Assembly (NCBI GenBank): GCA_001563995.1
Contig: LKMV01000048.1
Coordinates: 1-5,840 of the forward strand
Reading direction: 5' to 3'
Source: Nanohaloarchaea archaeon PL-Br10_U2g16
Lineage (GTDB): Archaea > Nanohalarchaeota > Nanosalinia > Nanosalinales > Nanosalinaceae
DNA: 5,840 bases
Numbering within the stretch: the stretch's first letter is position 1; each line of letters opens with the position of its first letter. This document shows positions 1-5,840 of the stretch, piece after piece. The position numbers were made by a program, and so were the translations under genes. A model generated the notes under the pieces. It made no database searches. It was given only the letters and a program-made list of their open reading frames with translations, and had not been told where the DNA came from.

Positions 1-384
1 AGGTATTTCTTGGAAGTAGCATTTTTCTTCTTGATCTCCGGGTTCAAAGTTTTCTTGTATTTGCTGGAAAGATTCAGACGATCTATCAGTATCAGTACTC
101 TCAAAGTCCTCACATTGGTCTGAGCCTTCGTTAAAGCCGAACAAGGTATGTTCTGAGCCAATTACAGCGTTTTCTCCATCCTCATCACCTGTATGCTCTA
201 GCGGTGTTGACTTCATCCAGAGTCCGTCTTCAGGCTCTGCTGAGCTATCGTCTAAAGATACGGTGTATACACCTTCGTTATTTTCCAATGCTTCCAGAAC
301 TGTTAGATCATCCTCATCTCCGCTGGGTTCAGCACTTCCAAAGTCTACTTCTTCAAAACCTGTTTCTAAAATCAGTGCTTCCGC
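1..384 (-). other. Next C-terminal beta-rich domain, truncated at the left edge (residues 1819-1946)
   Basis: After a linker, the sequence shows FEEVDFGSAEPSG, a V-Y-T-V-S-L-D strand, LWMKSTPLEH and a Cys pair (residues 1909 and 1940), ending at KCYFQEIP. The order F-G-x-x-x-P-G, then [LD]-[LW]-[IM]-K-x-T-x-L, then an aromatic strand leading to x-x-[VI]-P resembles a domain I recall following the Cys-paired Ig domain in archaeal surface proteins, where the V-P is followed by a closing G-x-Y strand. That part would lie beyond base 1. Assignment is by memory and tentative. Confidence 0.45.
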
Positions 385-3300
385 CGAACTCACCAGTCTT
401 TTCTCTGATTCGATAGTTTCAGCATTCTCTGAAGACGTCTGAGCATCTATTGCATAAAGTTCTCCGCTTTCAGTGAGTACCACTTCCCAATTCACTGTAC
501 AAGAATCTTGATCTGTCAACTCTCCGCAGGATTGTGTGTTTTCTTCACCTTCAATGTAAAACGGTTCATCTGCTTCAAGGCTAGTAGATATTTCTGTGTC
601 AGGGGTATCACCCGACTCATTATATTGCGTTAATACTTCTGTTTCCCCACAGTCTCCCTCAATACATGCTACTTCTGCTTCAACATCAAATGGTTCATCT
701 GTATTTGTTGTTATATCTTCTTGAGGTTCTTGTAGAGTTATTTCAAGTTCACCTTCTACTAAAATTATTTCTAAAGTTTCTACTATTTCATCATCTTCTG
801 TTCTAATCTCAATTTCAAATGTTTCTCCTTCTTCTTTATCCTCCGATAACTCATAAGTGAACTCTTCTTCTGTTTGATCTCCTGTATCTAGTGTTTCATC
901 AACAGTATCTATTACGTCACCATCAAATAGGAATTCGATATCTTGACTGTCTGGTTCAGCACCAGTGTTTTCTATTGTTACGTTCGGCCTTATGGTATCT
1001 CCGGATTCGGCTTCTGTAGGTATTTCATCTTCAGTAATAGTAAACTCTGAGTCTGCTATTTCTATACTGTAGTCTTCGGCTTCTCCGGCAAATCCTTCTT
1101 CAACAGGATCATCTTGATACTCCTCATATTGTAAAAATGTTCTAAGCCTTGTATCTCCTAGCTCTGCATCTTCAGGAACCGTGAATGTTGTAGTAATCTC
1201 GCAACCATTTTCTGCGGCTTCGCAAGAATCAAGGTCAATAGGATCTTGATCGAATTCTATATTTTGGTTCCAGTCTGCAAATATGTTAAAGTAATGTTCG
1301 TCACCTTCAGCAGCTTCATCGTTTAAATCTGACGCCATAGTTATCTCGTATTCTTCTCCTCTCTGTAGAATCGCTTTCTCTCCCGTTTCTTCTTCCGTGA
1401 AGTCAGCATAACCATCATCATCTCCTGAAGGATTATCTATACCTAATTCACCATCTTCTTGCTCTATTTGAACAAGTGAAAGGTATTCGAAGTCTGTGTC
1501 TCCTTCAGGTAGTTCATAACCTATTATCTCTATCTGGTCTATGTCAGAATCGTCCTCTGATATCGCTTCTATATCATATTCTCCTGGCTCTAACTCATCT
1601 ATATCTATATCAAAGCTAATTTGAGTTTCGTCACTAGGTTCAAGTGTTTGATCTTCTTCGATTTGCGATGCTTCTTCTAAATCGTGTACTAATAGTTCAA
1701 TGTCCTGTGTATCCTCAGTACCTCCTACGTTCTCAACATCAACAACTACGTTTAGGTCTTCTCCATTAACAAATTCTATTGGACTATTTGTGCTTGATAT
1801 TTCAACCTCAAAGAATGGATCAGTTCCAATAATAACATTAGATGTGCTTGAATCATCGTCTGAAGTAACTTCTGCAGTATATTCTCCATCCTCATCTGGC
1901 AAGTCTTCTTTTACAAACTCAATGGTTTCGGTTTCGTCAGGTTCTAGTTCGAAATTCTCTTCAACATCTTCTAATTCTCCATCAAAAAAGAACTCAATGT
2001 CCTGTGGTTCACTCACTACTCCCTCATTGGTTATTTCGGCTTCTACTTCTAAATCTTCATCTTCCTCTTGTATAGGTGAATTAGTTGATGTATCGATTAG
2101 ATAGTTTGCTGTATCAACGCTTATAGCCCTAGTTCTGGAATCGTCATCTGTACTTATTTCCTGCGTATAGTCGCCTTCATCTTCGTCAACAGTGTATTCA
2201 AAGGTTATTTCTTCTTGTTCTCCAGATTCTATCGACACTTCTTCTACTATATCATCCGTATCTGTTTTTTCTTCATCAAAACGGTACTGGATGTCTTGCT
2301 CGCCATCAGCATCTCCAACATTCTCAATAGTAGCATTCGTTTGAATTGTTTGATCTTGAGAAACGACATCTTCCGATTCAATATCAGATACTTGGAAATC
2401 AGAGTCAACTACTTCAACGTTATAGTCATGAGACTGGCCGTCAAAATTATCTGTAGTTGGACTGCTGACATAATCTCCGTCCTCTTCATCTCCTAGTACA
2501 AAAGTTCTAACTCGAGTCTCTCCTAATTCAGCATTTTCAGGTATCGTGAATTCTGTTTCTACAGTACATCCTGTATCAGAGTCTGCTACACACTCATCAA
2601 CTTGTACTTCCGTATCAAATTCTAAGTCTTGTTCCCAGTCCGCCCATAATGAGAAGAAGTGATCCCATTCGGTTTCACCATCATCACCGCCACCACCAGG
2701 ACCGCTTTCAGGTCTTTCATCAGGAGCTCCATCCGAGGCATCAGAGCTTAATTCTACATTATACGTTTCACCTCTCTTAAGCTGTGTCTCTTCAACATCG
2801 TTAGTGAAATCAATATACCCGTCATCATCGTTATCGTTCAAGTTATCTAAGGTATTGAACTCTACTAATTCTAGATACTCGTATTCTGTATCTCCATCCG
2901 CCGGTACATAATCACCTATCTGTACTTCGGCAGAATCAGTTGTATCCTCGGAAGATATCATAATATCATAGACTCCATCGGGAAGACTATCAGTTTCTCT
3001 ATCAAAATCTAGTAATTCTGACTCTCCACCTTCTAGAGATGACTCTTCACTTTCCTCAAAGTTACCATCAAAGAAGAAATTTATGTCTTGAGTGTCTGCA
3101 AAATCACCTATGTTCTCTACGTCAACATCAAATTCAATTAAGTCTCCAGAACTGATTTCTTCTTCTAAGTTTAATATGTCGACATCGAAATATGGACCCT
3201 GTCCAATAAACACTTGTTCGTCTTCTTCTTCATCTTCAGAAATAACAGAAACCTCGTATTCATCGGGTTCTTCATCTGAAGTATTGTAATTAAATTCTTC

Positions 3301-5838
3301 AGTACTTGATTCTCCAGACTCTAGTTCTAGTATGAATGTTTCTTCTGTTTCATCGTCAAATTCAAATTCAATTTGTTGTTCATCAGTTTCACCTCCTACG
3401 TTTTCTATTTCGGCTTCTACTTCTAGTTCTTCGCCTATTTCAACAGGATCATTGGTATCGGTTATATCGACTTCAAAATACGGTTCATCTCCTATAACAA
3501 TTGTTCTTGATACTTCATCGTCCTCGGATGCTAATTGAACGTTATACTCTCCGTCAGTTTCATCAGAAACATCTAGTTCAAAATCAAGAGATTCTAGGTC
3601 TCCACTACCTAGTTCTGAGGTTTCTTTTGTTTCAGATGGCTCTCCCTCAGTATCCTCAGAATCAAAGTAAAGTTCGATTTCTTGACTTCCTTCTACATCT
3701 CCCGTGTTTTCAATTATAGTGTCAACTTCTAAGGTGTCTTCATCTTCTTCTGTTACGGGAGAGTTGGTAGAAACGTCTCTAAATATGATTTCTTCCTCTG
3801 CAACAGTTATCTCTTCTTGAACTGTGTCTCCGGATTCAATAGCTTCAAAAAGTTGGAAGTAGTCATCAGGTTCTCTATCAACACTTGACTTGGTTAGTGT
3901 TATTGTATCTGTTTCACCGATATCCAAGTTATCGGTTTCTTTCTGGTCTGTTGGTTCTTCATCTTCAACGTCAAAGTAGTATTCAATAGTGTCAAAGCCT
4001 TGGAAATTTCCTTGATTTTCAATATCTAGAGTTACTTCATGTTCAATTCCTTGAGGGATAATACCTTCGGAATCAACTTCATCTATTATGATTTCAGGAT
4101 TGTTACGAATAATTTCTCCCTCTATACCATCATTAGCGTCTTCACCACCTTCACCTTCCTCTATTAGGAGTTCTGCGTCATCCTCCTCTATTTGACTGTA
4201 ACTAAGTTCGATTGTTCCTCCATCACCACCGTCTCCTCCTTGTACTGCAGCTCCGCCAGGTTCTCCACCGTCTCCTCCTTCAACGTTTATTTGATCTTCT
4301 AGAATTTTTGGCTCTTCAAAAGAGGTTATATCAACTATTCCTCCATCACCACCATCATAACCATTATCTCTTCCTCCATCACCATCTCCACCATCAGCAC
4401 CGCTCAAATCTATTTCTCCTAGAGACTGAACTTGATTAGATGTTAGAGCTAGGTCAGGCGCGTCTTCACCTTCTTCACCATCAGGAGCATCTTCTATGTT
4501 GGTTACTATGCTTCCAGAGTCTGTTATTTGTATTAAATCATTAGCTTCTAATGTTGCACCATCATCACATACAGTTATTTCTCCATCAATTATTATTTCA
4601 TTATAGTTACCTTCCTCCGGAGATATGGCGTTTTCTCCACATATTTCTTGGTCTCCAAATGTTTCTGGAGAGACCTGTATTTCTCTATTATCAATATCGT
4701 TTTCTGTTTCGATTTCTGCTTCGTATAATCCTTCATCTTCTTCTATAGTATAGCTGAATGAGTCTTCTTCTGTTTCTCCGGGATTAAGAGTTATTTCTTG
4801 TTCTTGGTCTGTTTCATCTTCATCAAATATTAGATTGATAGTTTGTGAGCCTTCTTCATCTCCTATGTTTTCAACAACGTATTCTATTTCTAAATCTTCT
4901 TCAGGTTCGACCGGGCTATTAGTATCAGTTATGTTAATCTCAAAGAAGTCTTCTAATATTTCAAATTCTCGAGCTTCAGATGTTTGAGTTTGTTCATCTG
5001 TTTCATACTGGACGTACCATTCATACTGGTCTGTTTGTAATTCTTCCGTGGTTTCTATTTGCGTTTCTCCAGTTGAAACACGTGTTTCATCTATAATATC
5101 ATCATTCAAATATAATATAGCATCACCTTGTTTGTTAGTGTCTATTTCATACTCAAAATCAATTTCTTGACTGCCTCCGAATTCTTCATTCTCCTCAGGC
5201 GCATTTAGGCTGAAATCTACATCTAACTCTTGTTTGATTTCTAATGTTCTTGTTTCAGAAGTCTCTAATATTTCTCCATCAACATCTTCAAATTCTACAT
5301 ACCATTCATATTCATCTGATTCAGAGATTACTTCTTCATATTCTAGAACATTGACACCTTCTTCTACTGTTTGAGTATCTATAGATTCATCGTCTCGATA
5401 TATTGTTGCTTCCCCAGATTCTGCAGCAGAAACAACATACTCATATTCAACTTCATCCCCCTCAATAAATGTTTCTTGACTTTCTGGTTTTCTAAGAGTT
5501 ATTTCATTTTCTACCGGATTTGTTGGGGCTTCTGTTCCTTCAATTCCTACTCCAAAGTCATAGATTCTTAAATCATCTTCTGTCCAGTGGAAAACTCCTG
5601 TCGATCCTTCTCCAGTTACCCCATCATATGTTTCTTCTAACTGGAAGTCCTCAGGCTCTGAATCGCCTTCTTCCCATGCTTTATGACTAAACTGTTCTCC
5701 TTCTATTCGGAATCGTGTGTTAAATATATCAGTTGAAGGAGCTTCAGTAGATGATATATCTTCAAAATCACCATCATCGAAATAAGAAAGGCGTATATCT
5801 CCCGTATCAAAGTCTCCTCTTAGAGCACTTACGCTATC
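1..5838 (-). CDS. Giant acidic multidomain surface/adhesin-like protein, internal fragment (both ends outside window)
   Basis: One minus-strand frame is open for all 1946 codons from base 5838 to base 1; the other two minus frames hit stops within the first four codons at the right edge. Only three Met codons occur (residues 960, 1501, 1875), all inside recognisable domains, so the true start lies to the right of the window; the stop lies to the left. The product is a string of beta-sandwich modules: two Ig-like repeats, eight or nine CARDB-like repeats, two GEVED-type domains, a Gly/Asp-rich solenoid-like segment and a Cys-paired Ig domain. CARDB and GEVED modules are known from secreted and cell-surface proteins of archaea and bacteria, where they serve as adhesive or spacer units. 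No catalytic motif or membrane segment is visible. The protein is Asp/Glu-rich with about 16 Lys and 12 Cys, fitting a secreted protein of a halophile. Surface location and adhesion are inferred; signal peptide and anchor cannot be seen. Confidence 0.96.
385..750 (-). other. Cys-paired Ig-like domain (residues 1697-1818)
   Basis: The domain begins ELEITLQEPQEDITTNTDEP and contains four Cys in two close pairs: residues 1725 and 1730 (VACIEGDCGE) and 1771 and 1780 (QSCGELTDQDSCTVNWEV). Between them are TQYNESGDTPDTEIST and EADEPFYIEGEE. The series V-x-C-x-x-G-x-C-G, Y-N-x-S-G-x-x-P-D-x-x-I-S-T, P-F-Y and Q-x-C-G-x-L-x-x-x-x-S-C-x-V-x-W is one I recall as recurrent in large surface proteins of DPANN and related archaea. 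The pairs probably form disulfides outside the cell. I cannot name a curated family with certainty. Confidence 0.72.
751..1056 (-). repeat. CARDB-like repeat C9 (residues 1595-1696)
   Basis: Starts ADSEFTITEDEIPTEAESGD after GEVED copy 2, then VTIENTGAEPDSQDIEFLFD, a D-T-G-D-Q turn and a final EIEIRTEDDEIVETLEI. It is the counterpart of C6 and closes the run of CARDB-like units. Confidence 0.82.
1057..1518 (-). other. GEVED-type domain, copy 2 (residues 1441-1594)
   Basis: The better-conserved copy. It opens YELPEGDTDFEYLSLVQI, has DDDGYADFTEEE and a L-Q-R-G-E-E-Y-E-I-T strand, then YFNIFADWNQNIEFD (the family's D-W-N-x-[DN]-x-x-F), a Cys pair (residues 1539 and 1546), TFTVPEDAELGDTRLRTF, and ends GFAGEAEDYSIEI, a near-exact G-E-V-E-D-Y signature. 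At 154 residues it is close to the length expected for the family, 15 residues shorter than copy 1, which has an extra Gly-rich loop. Confidence 0.87.
1519..1824 (-). repeat. CARDB-like repeat C8 (residues 1339-1440)
   Basis: Landmarks: TDPFFEVEISSTNSPIEFVN, VVDVENVGGTEDTQDIELLV, an E-P-S-D-E-T turn and E-P-G-E-Y-D-I-E-A-I-S-E-D-D. It shares the E-N-V-G-G motif with C4 and, like C5, sits directly before a GEVED-type domain. Confidence 0.84.
1825..2115 (-). repeat. CARDB-like repeat C7 (residues 1242-1338)
   Basis: Landmarks: DTSTNSPIQEEDEDLEVEAE, ITNEGVVSEPQDIEFFFDG, an E-P-D-E-T turn and DGEYTAEVTSDDDSSTSNV as the last strands. The T-N-S-P-[VI]-x-E-E-D-E-D start is shared with C3. This is the region where the longest antisense shadow frame on the plus strand falls. 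Confidence 0.84.
2116..2406 (-). repeat. CARDB-like repeat C6 (residues 1145-1241)
   Basis: Starts DSDFQVSDIESEDVVSQDQT right after GEVED copy 1, then ATIENVGDADGEQDIQYRFD, an E-S-G-E-Q turn and a closing GDYTQEISTDDDSRTRAISV. Its start and the [TA]-I-E-N-[VT]-G-[DA] strand match repeat C9, which follows GEVED copy 2 in the same way (A-D-S-E-F there, V-D-S-D-F here). Confidence 0.83.
2407..2913 (-). other. GEVED-type domain, copy 1, with degenerate signature and Gly-rich loop (residues 976-1144)
   Basis: The layout matches the GEVED family: an opening DYVPADGDTEYEYLELVEF, a Gly-Tyr-x-Asp-Phe-Thr segment (DDDGYIDFTND), a L-K-R-G-E-T-Y strand, FFSLWADWEQDLEFD equivalent to the family's W-x-D-W-N-x-D-x-x-F-[DE], a Cys pair (residues 1083 and 1091), TIPENAELGETRVRTF, and the final strand before the next repeat. 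The family's naming motif G-E-V-E-D-Y is altered here to G-Q-S-H-D-Y-N-V-E-V. A loop of Pro and Gly (RPESGPGGGGDDGE) is inserted before the W-x-D-W motif and is missing from copy 2. GEVED domains are found in large secreted proteins; their ligand is not known to me. Confidence 0.8.
2800..2835 (-). other. EF-hand-like acidic loop in GEVED copy 1
   Basis: The twelve residues D-N-D-D-D-G-Y-I-D-F-T-N have Asp at positions 1, 3, 5 and 9, Gly at 6 and Ile at 8, as in a calcium-binding EF-hand or dockerin loop, but Asn replaces the usual Glu/Asp at 12. GEVED copy 2 has a shorter form (S-G-D-D-D-G-Y-A-D-F-T-E). Since G-Y-x-D-[YF]-T is normal for GEVED domains, calcium binding is only a possibility. 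Confidence 0.35.
2914..3201 (-). repeat. CARDB-like repeat C5 (residues 880-975)
   Basis: Landmarks: QGPYFDVDILNLEEEISSGD, DVDVENIGDFADTQDINFFF, an E-G-G-E-S turn and a closing G-V-Y-D-I-M-I-S-S-E-D segment. It leads directly into the first GEVED-type domain, just as repeat C8 leads into the second one. One of the three Met residues of the window (960) is in its last strands. Confidence 0.82.
3202..3489 (-). repeat. CARDB-like repeat C4 (residues 784-879)
   Basis: A near-canonical unit: DEPYFEVDITDTNDPVEIGE, AEIENVGGETDEQQIEFEFD, an E-S-G-E-S-S turn, then DEYEVSVISEDEEEDEQVFIG-type ending. Hand counting gives 41 Asp/Glu in 96 residues and no Lys, Arg or His, the most acidic module in the window. 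The [DT]-x-P-[YF]-F-[ED]-V opening is shared with C5 and C8. Confidence 0.85.
3490..3792 (-). repeat. CARDB-like repeat C3 (residues 683-783)
   Basis: Landmarks: EIIFRDVSTNSPVTEEDEDT, then IIENTGDVEGSQEIELYFD and a closing NVQLASEDDEVSRTIVIG. The S-T-N-S-P-V-x-E-E-D-E-D start is shared with repeat C7, which makes those two the best-matching pair at that edge. It is followed without linker by C4. Confidence 0.83.
3793..4098 (-). repeat. CARDB-like repeat C2, divergent (residues 581-682)
   Basis: Follows the Gly/Asp-rich segment. It opens PEIIIDEVDSEGIIPQGIEH, then has VTLDIENQGNFQGFDTIEYY and ends with a E-E-I-T-V strand. The E-N-Q-G motif and D-T-I-E-Y-Y-F-D strand align with the E-N-x-G and [QS]-[DE]-I-E-x-x-F-D strands of the other repeats. 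It lacks the T-N-S-P start and is the most divergent C-type copy, so it may be a separate subfamily. Confidence 0.68.
4099..4671 (-). other. Cys-pair and Gly/Asp-rich segment, probable short beta-solenoid (residues 390-580)
   Basis: The segment starts with a Cys pair (residues 400 and 424, in QEICGENAI and EITVCDDGATL) and a hydrophobic stretch LEANDLIQITDSGSIV. It then has repeated Gly-rich turns: GEIDLSGADGGDGDGG at residue 474, a G-G-D-G-G-I-V-D-I return strand, INVEGGDGGEPGG at residue 517, a G-G-D-G-G-T-I-E-L return strand, and LLIEEGEGGEDANDG near residue 557. The G-x-I-x-[VL]-x-G-x-x-GG ... GGDGG-x-[IV]-x-[IL] layout recurs about every 40-41 residues. It resembles the Gly-rich beta-helix-like repeats I recall from secreted proteins (G-x-I-x-A-x-GG-x-G ... 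GGGGSGG-x-I-x-I), here with Asp replacing many small residues. Function is unknown; a rigid spacer or cation-binding role are both possible. Confidence 0.6.
4216..4353 (-). repeat. Two copies of a 15-base direct repeat, 123 bases apart, within the Gly/Asp-rich segment
   Basis: The plus-strand sequence TCCTCCATCACCACC occurs at 4216-4230 and at 4339-4353. On the coding strand both encode the G-G-D-G-G return of successive Gly-rich turns. The spacing of 123 bases equals 41 codons, the same period as the protein pattern, so the DNA keeps a trace of the unit duplication, or Gly/Asp codon choice is constrained. Confidence 0.8.
4672..4944 (-). repeat. CARDB-like repeat C1 (residues 299-389)
   Basis: First CARDB-type unit: FEINITDTNSPVEPEEDLEI, then VVENIGDEEGSQTINLIFD, then an N-P-G-E-T turn and a terminal EAEIETENDIDNREIQV strand pair. 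The T-N-S-P-V start, the E-N-x-G-D motif after the second strand, and the x-P-G-E-[TS] turn before the 'YTIEEDEGLY' segment are the landmarks seen in the other C-type repeats. It is separated from them by the Gly/Asp-rich segment. Confidence 0.8.
4945..5226 (-). repeat. Ig-like repeat A2 (residues 205-298)
   Basis: Second copy of the A-type unit. It starts LDVDFSLNAPEENEEFGGSQ, carries DAILYLNDDIIDETRV where A1 has ATIYRDDESIDTQTV, and ends DQYEWYVQYETDEQ followed by an E-F-E-I strand. Shared landmarks are the Y-[LR]-[ND]-D turn and Y-E-W-Y-V-[EQ]-[FY]. The two copies are clearly diverged, so this is an old duplication rather than a recent one. Confidence 0.65.
5227..5505 (-). repeat. Ig-like repeat A1 (residues 112-204)
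   Basis: A roughly 93-residue beta-sandwich-like unit. It opens with EITLRKPESQETFIEGDEVE, has a central ATIYRDDE strand and ends with SDEYEWYVEFEDVDG, then a T-L-E-I strand. The next unit repeats the layout, including the Y-E-W-Y-V motif near the same position. The pattern of a short extracellular Ig-like fold ending in Y-x-W-x-V is common in archaeal surface proteins; the exact family is not identified here. Confidence 0.65.
5506..5838 (-). other. Unassigned N-proximal segment of the giant protein (residues 1-111)
   Basis: This is the most N-terminal part in view. It is acidic but contains more aromatic residues than the repeats (for example FDTGDIRLSYFDDGDFED near the edge and VFHWTEDDLRIYDFGVGI further on), so it probably folds as a beta-rich domain cut by the right edge. 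I do not recognise its family. It ends in a short Pro/Asn linker (APTNPVEN) leading into the first Ig-like repeat. Confidence 0.5.
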
Positions 5839-5840
5839 GA

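Noticed and set aside
1700..2104. A 134-codon plus-strand open frame with a Ser/Thr-rich product
   Set aside because: It lies antisense to repeats C7 to C8. Its Ser runs are what GAA/GAT-rich coding DNA gives when read on the opposite strand; it has no domain pattern and the minus-strand frame is continuous through it.
2215..2496. A hydrophobic Ile/Phe-rich plus-strand open frame that could look like a membrane protein
   Set aside because: It is antisense to repeat C6, where Asp/Glu/Asn/Tyr codons complement to Ile/Phe codons in that frame; the sense frame carries the conserved E-N-V-G-D and S-G-E motifs.
2959..2961. Internal ATG (Met 960) as a start of a shorter gene
   Set aside because: It lies in the last strands of repeat C5, in the middle of a fold, and the same frame continues unbroken upstream with matching repeats.
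3092..3538. Two more Ser-rich plus-strand open frames
   Set aside because: They are the same kind of antisense shadow opposite repeats C4 and C5; their repeated Ser pattern mirrors the sense-strand CARDB repeats.
4212..4439. A His/Leu-rich plus-strand open frame with His runs, resembling a metal-binding peptide
   Set aside because: The His codons are reverse complements, in a shifted frame, of the GGT-GAT-GGA Gly/Asp turns on the minus strand; the sense frame has clear protein periodicity and this one does not.
1..5840. The pyrimidine-rich plus strand with many short TTC/ATC repeats as a microsatellite or CRISPR-like array
   Set aside because: The pattern follows the GAA/GAT codons of the minus-strand frame; there are no regularly spaced identical repeats with unique spacers of CRISPR size.

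Overview
The window is a single piece of one very large gene read from the minus strand. One frame stays open without a stop from base 5838 to base 1 (1946 codons), and neither the start nor the stop codon lies inside the window. There is no intergenic DNA, RNA gene, mobile element, CRISPR array, promoter or terminator. The plus-strand open frames are Ser/Leu-rich antisense shadows of this acidic coding sequence.

The encoded product is a modular, extracellular-type protein made of beta-sandwich repeats. In N-to-C order (right to left) it reads: an unassigned 111-residue stretch; two Ig-like repeats with a Y-E-W-Y-V signature; one CARDB-like repeat; a Cys-pair plus Gly/Asp-rich segment that looks like a short beta-solenoid; four CARDB-like repeats; a GEVED-type domain; three CARDB-like repeats; a second GEVED-type domain; one CARDB-like repeat; an Ig-like domain with two Cys pairs; and the beginning of a further beta-rich domain cut by the left edge. 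The block GEVED plus the CARDB repeat that follows it occurs twice, which points to growth by module duplication.

Organism: the protein is extremely acidic (41 Asp/Glu and no Lys, Arg or His in one 96-residue repeat) and has only about 16 Lys in 1946 residues, the signature of a salt-in halophile. The DNA is AT-rich (35-37% GC in two 60-base lines counted by hand), with GAA, AGA and ATA preferred. Acidic protein plus AT-rich codons, together with CARDB repeats carrying a T-N-S-P motif and a Cys-paired Ig domain of a type I recall from DPANN archaea, suggests a halophilic archaeon, most plausibly a Nanohaloarchaeota-like lineage. This is inference from composition and remembered family patterns, not from a search.

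I see no multi-gene system here. The interest lies in the architecture of one giant surface or adhesin-like protein whose ends, signal peptide and anchor are outside the window.
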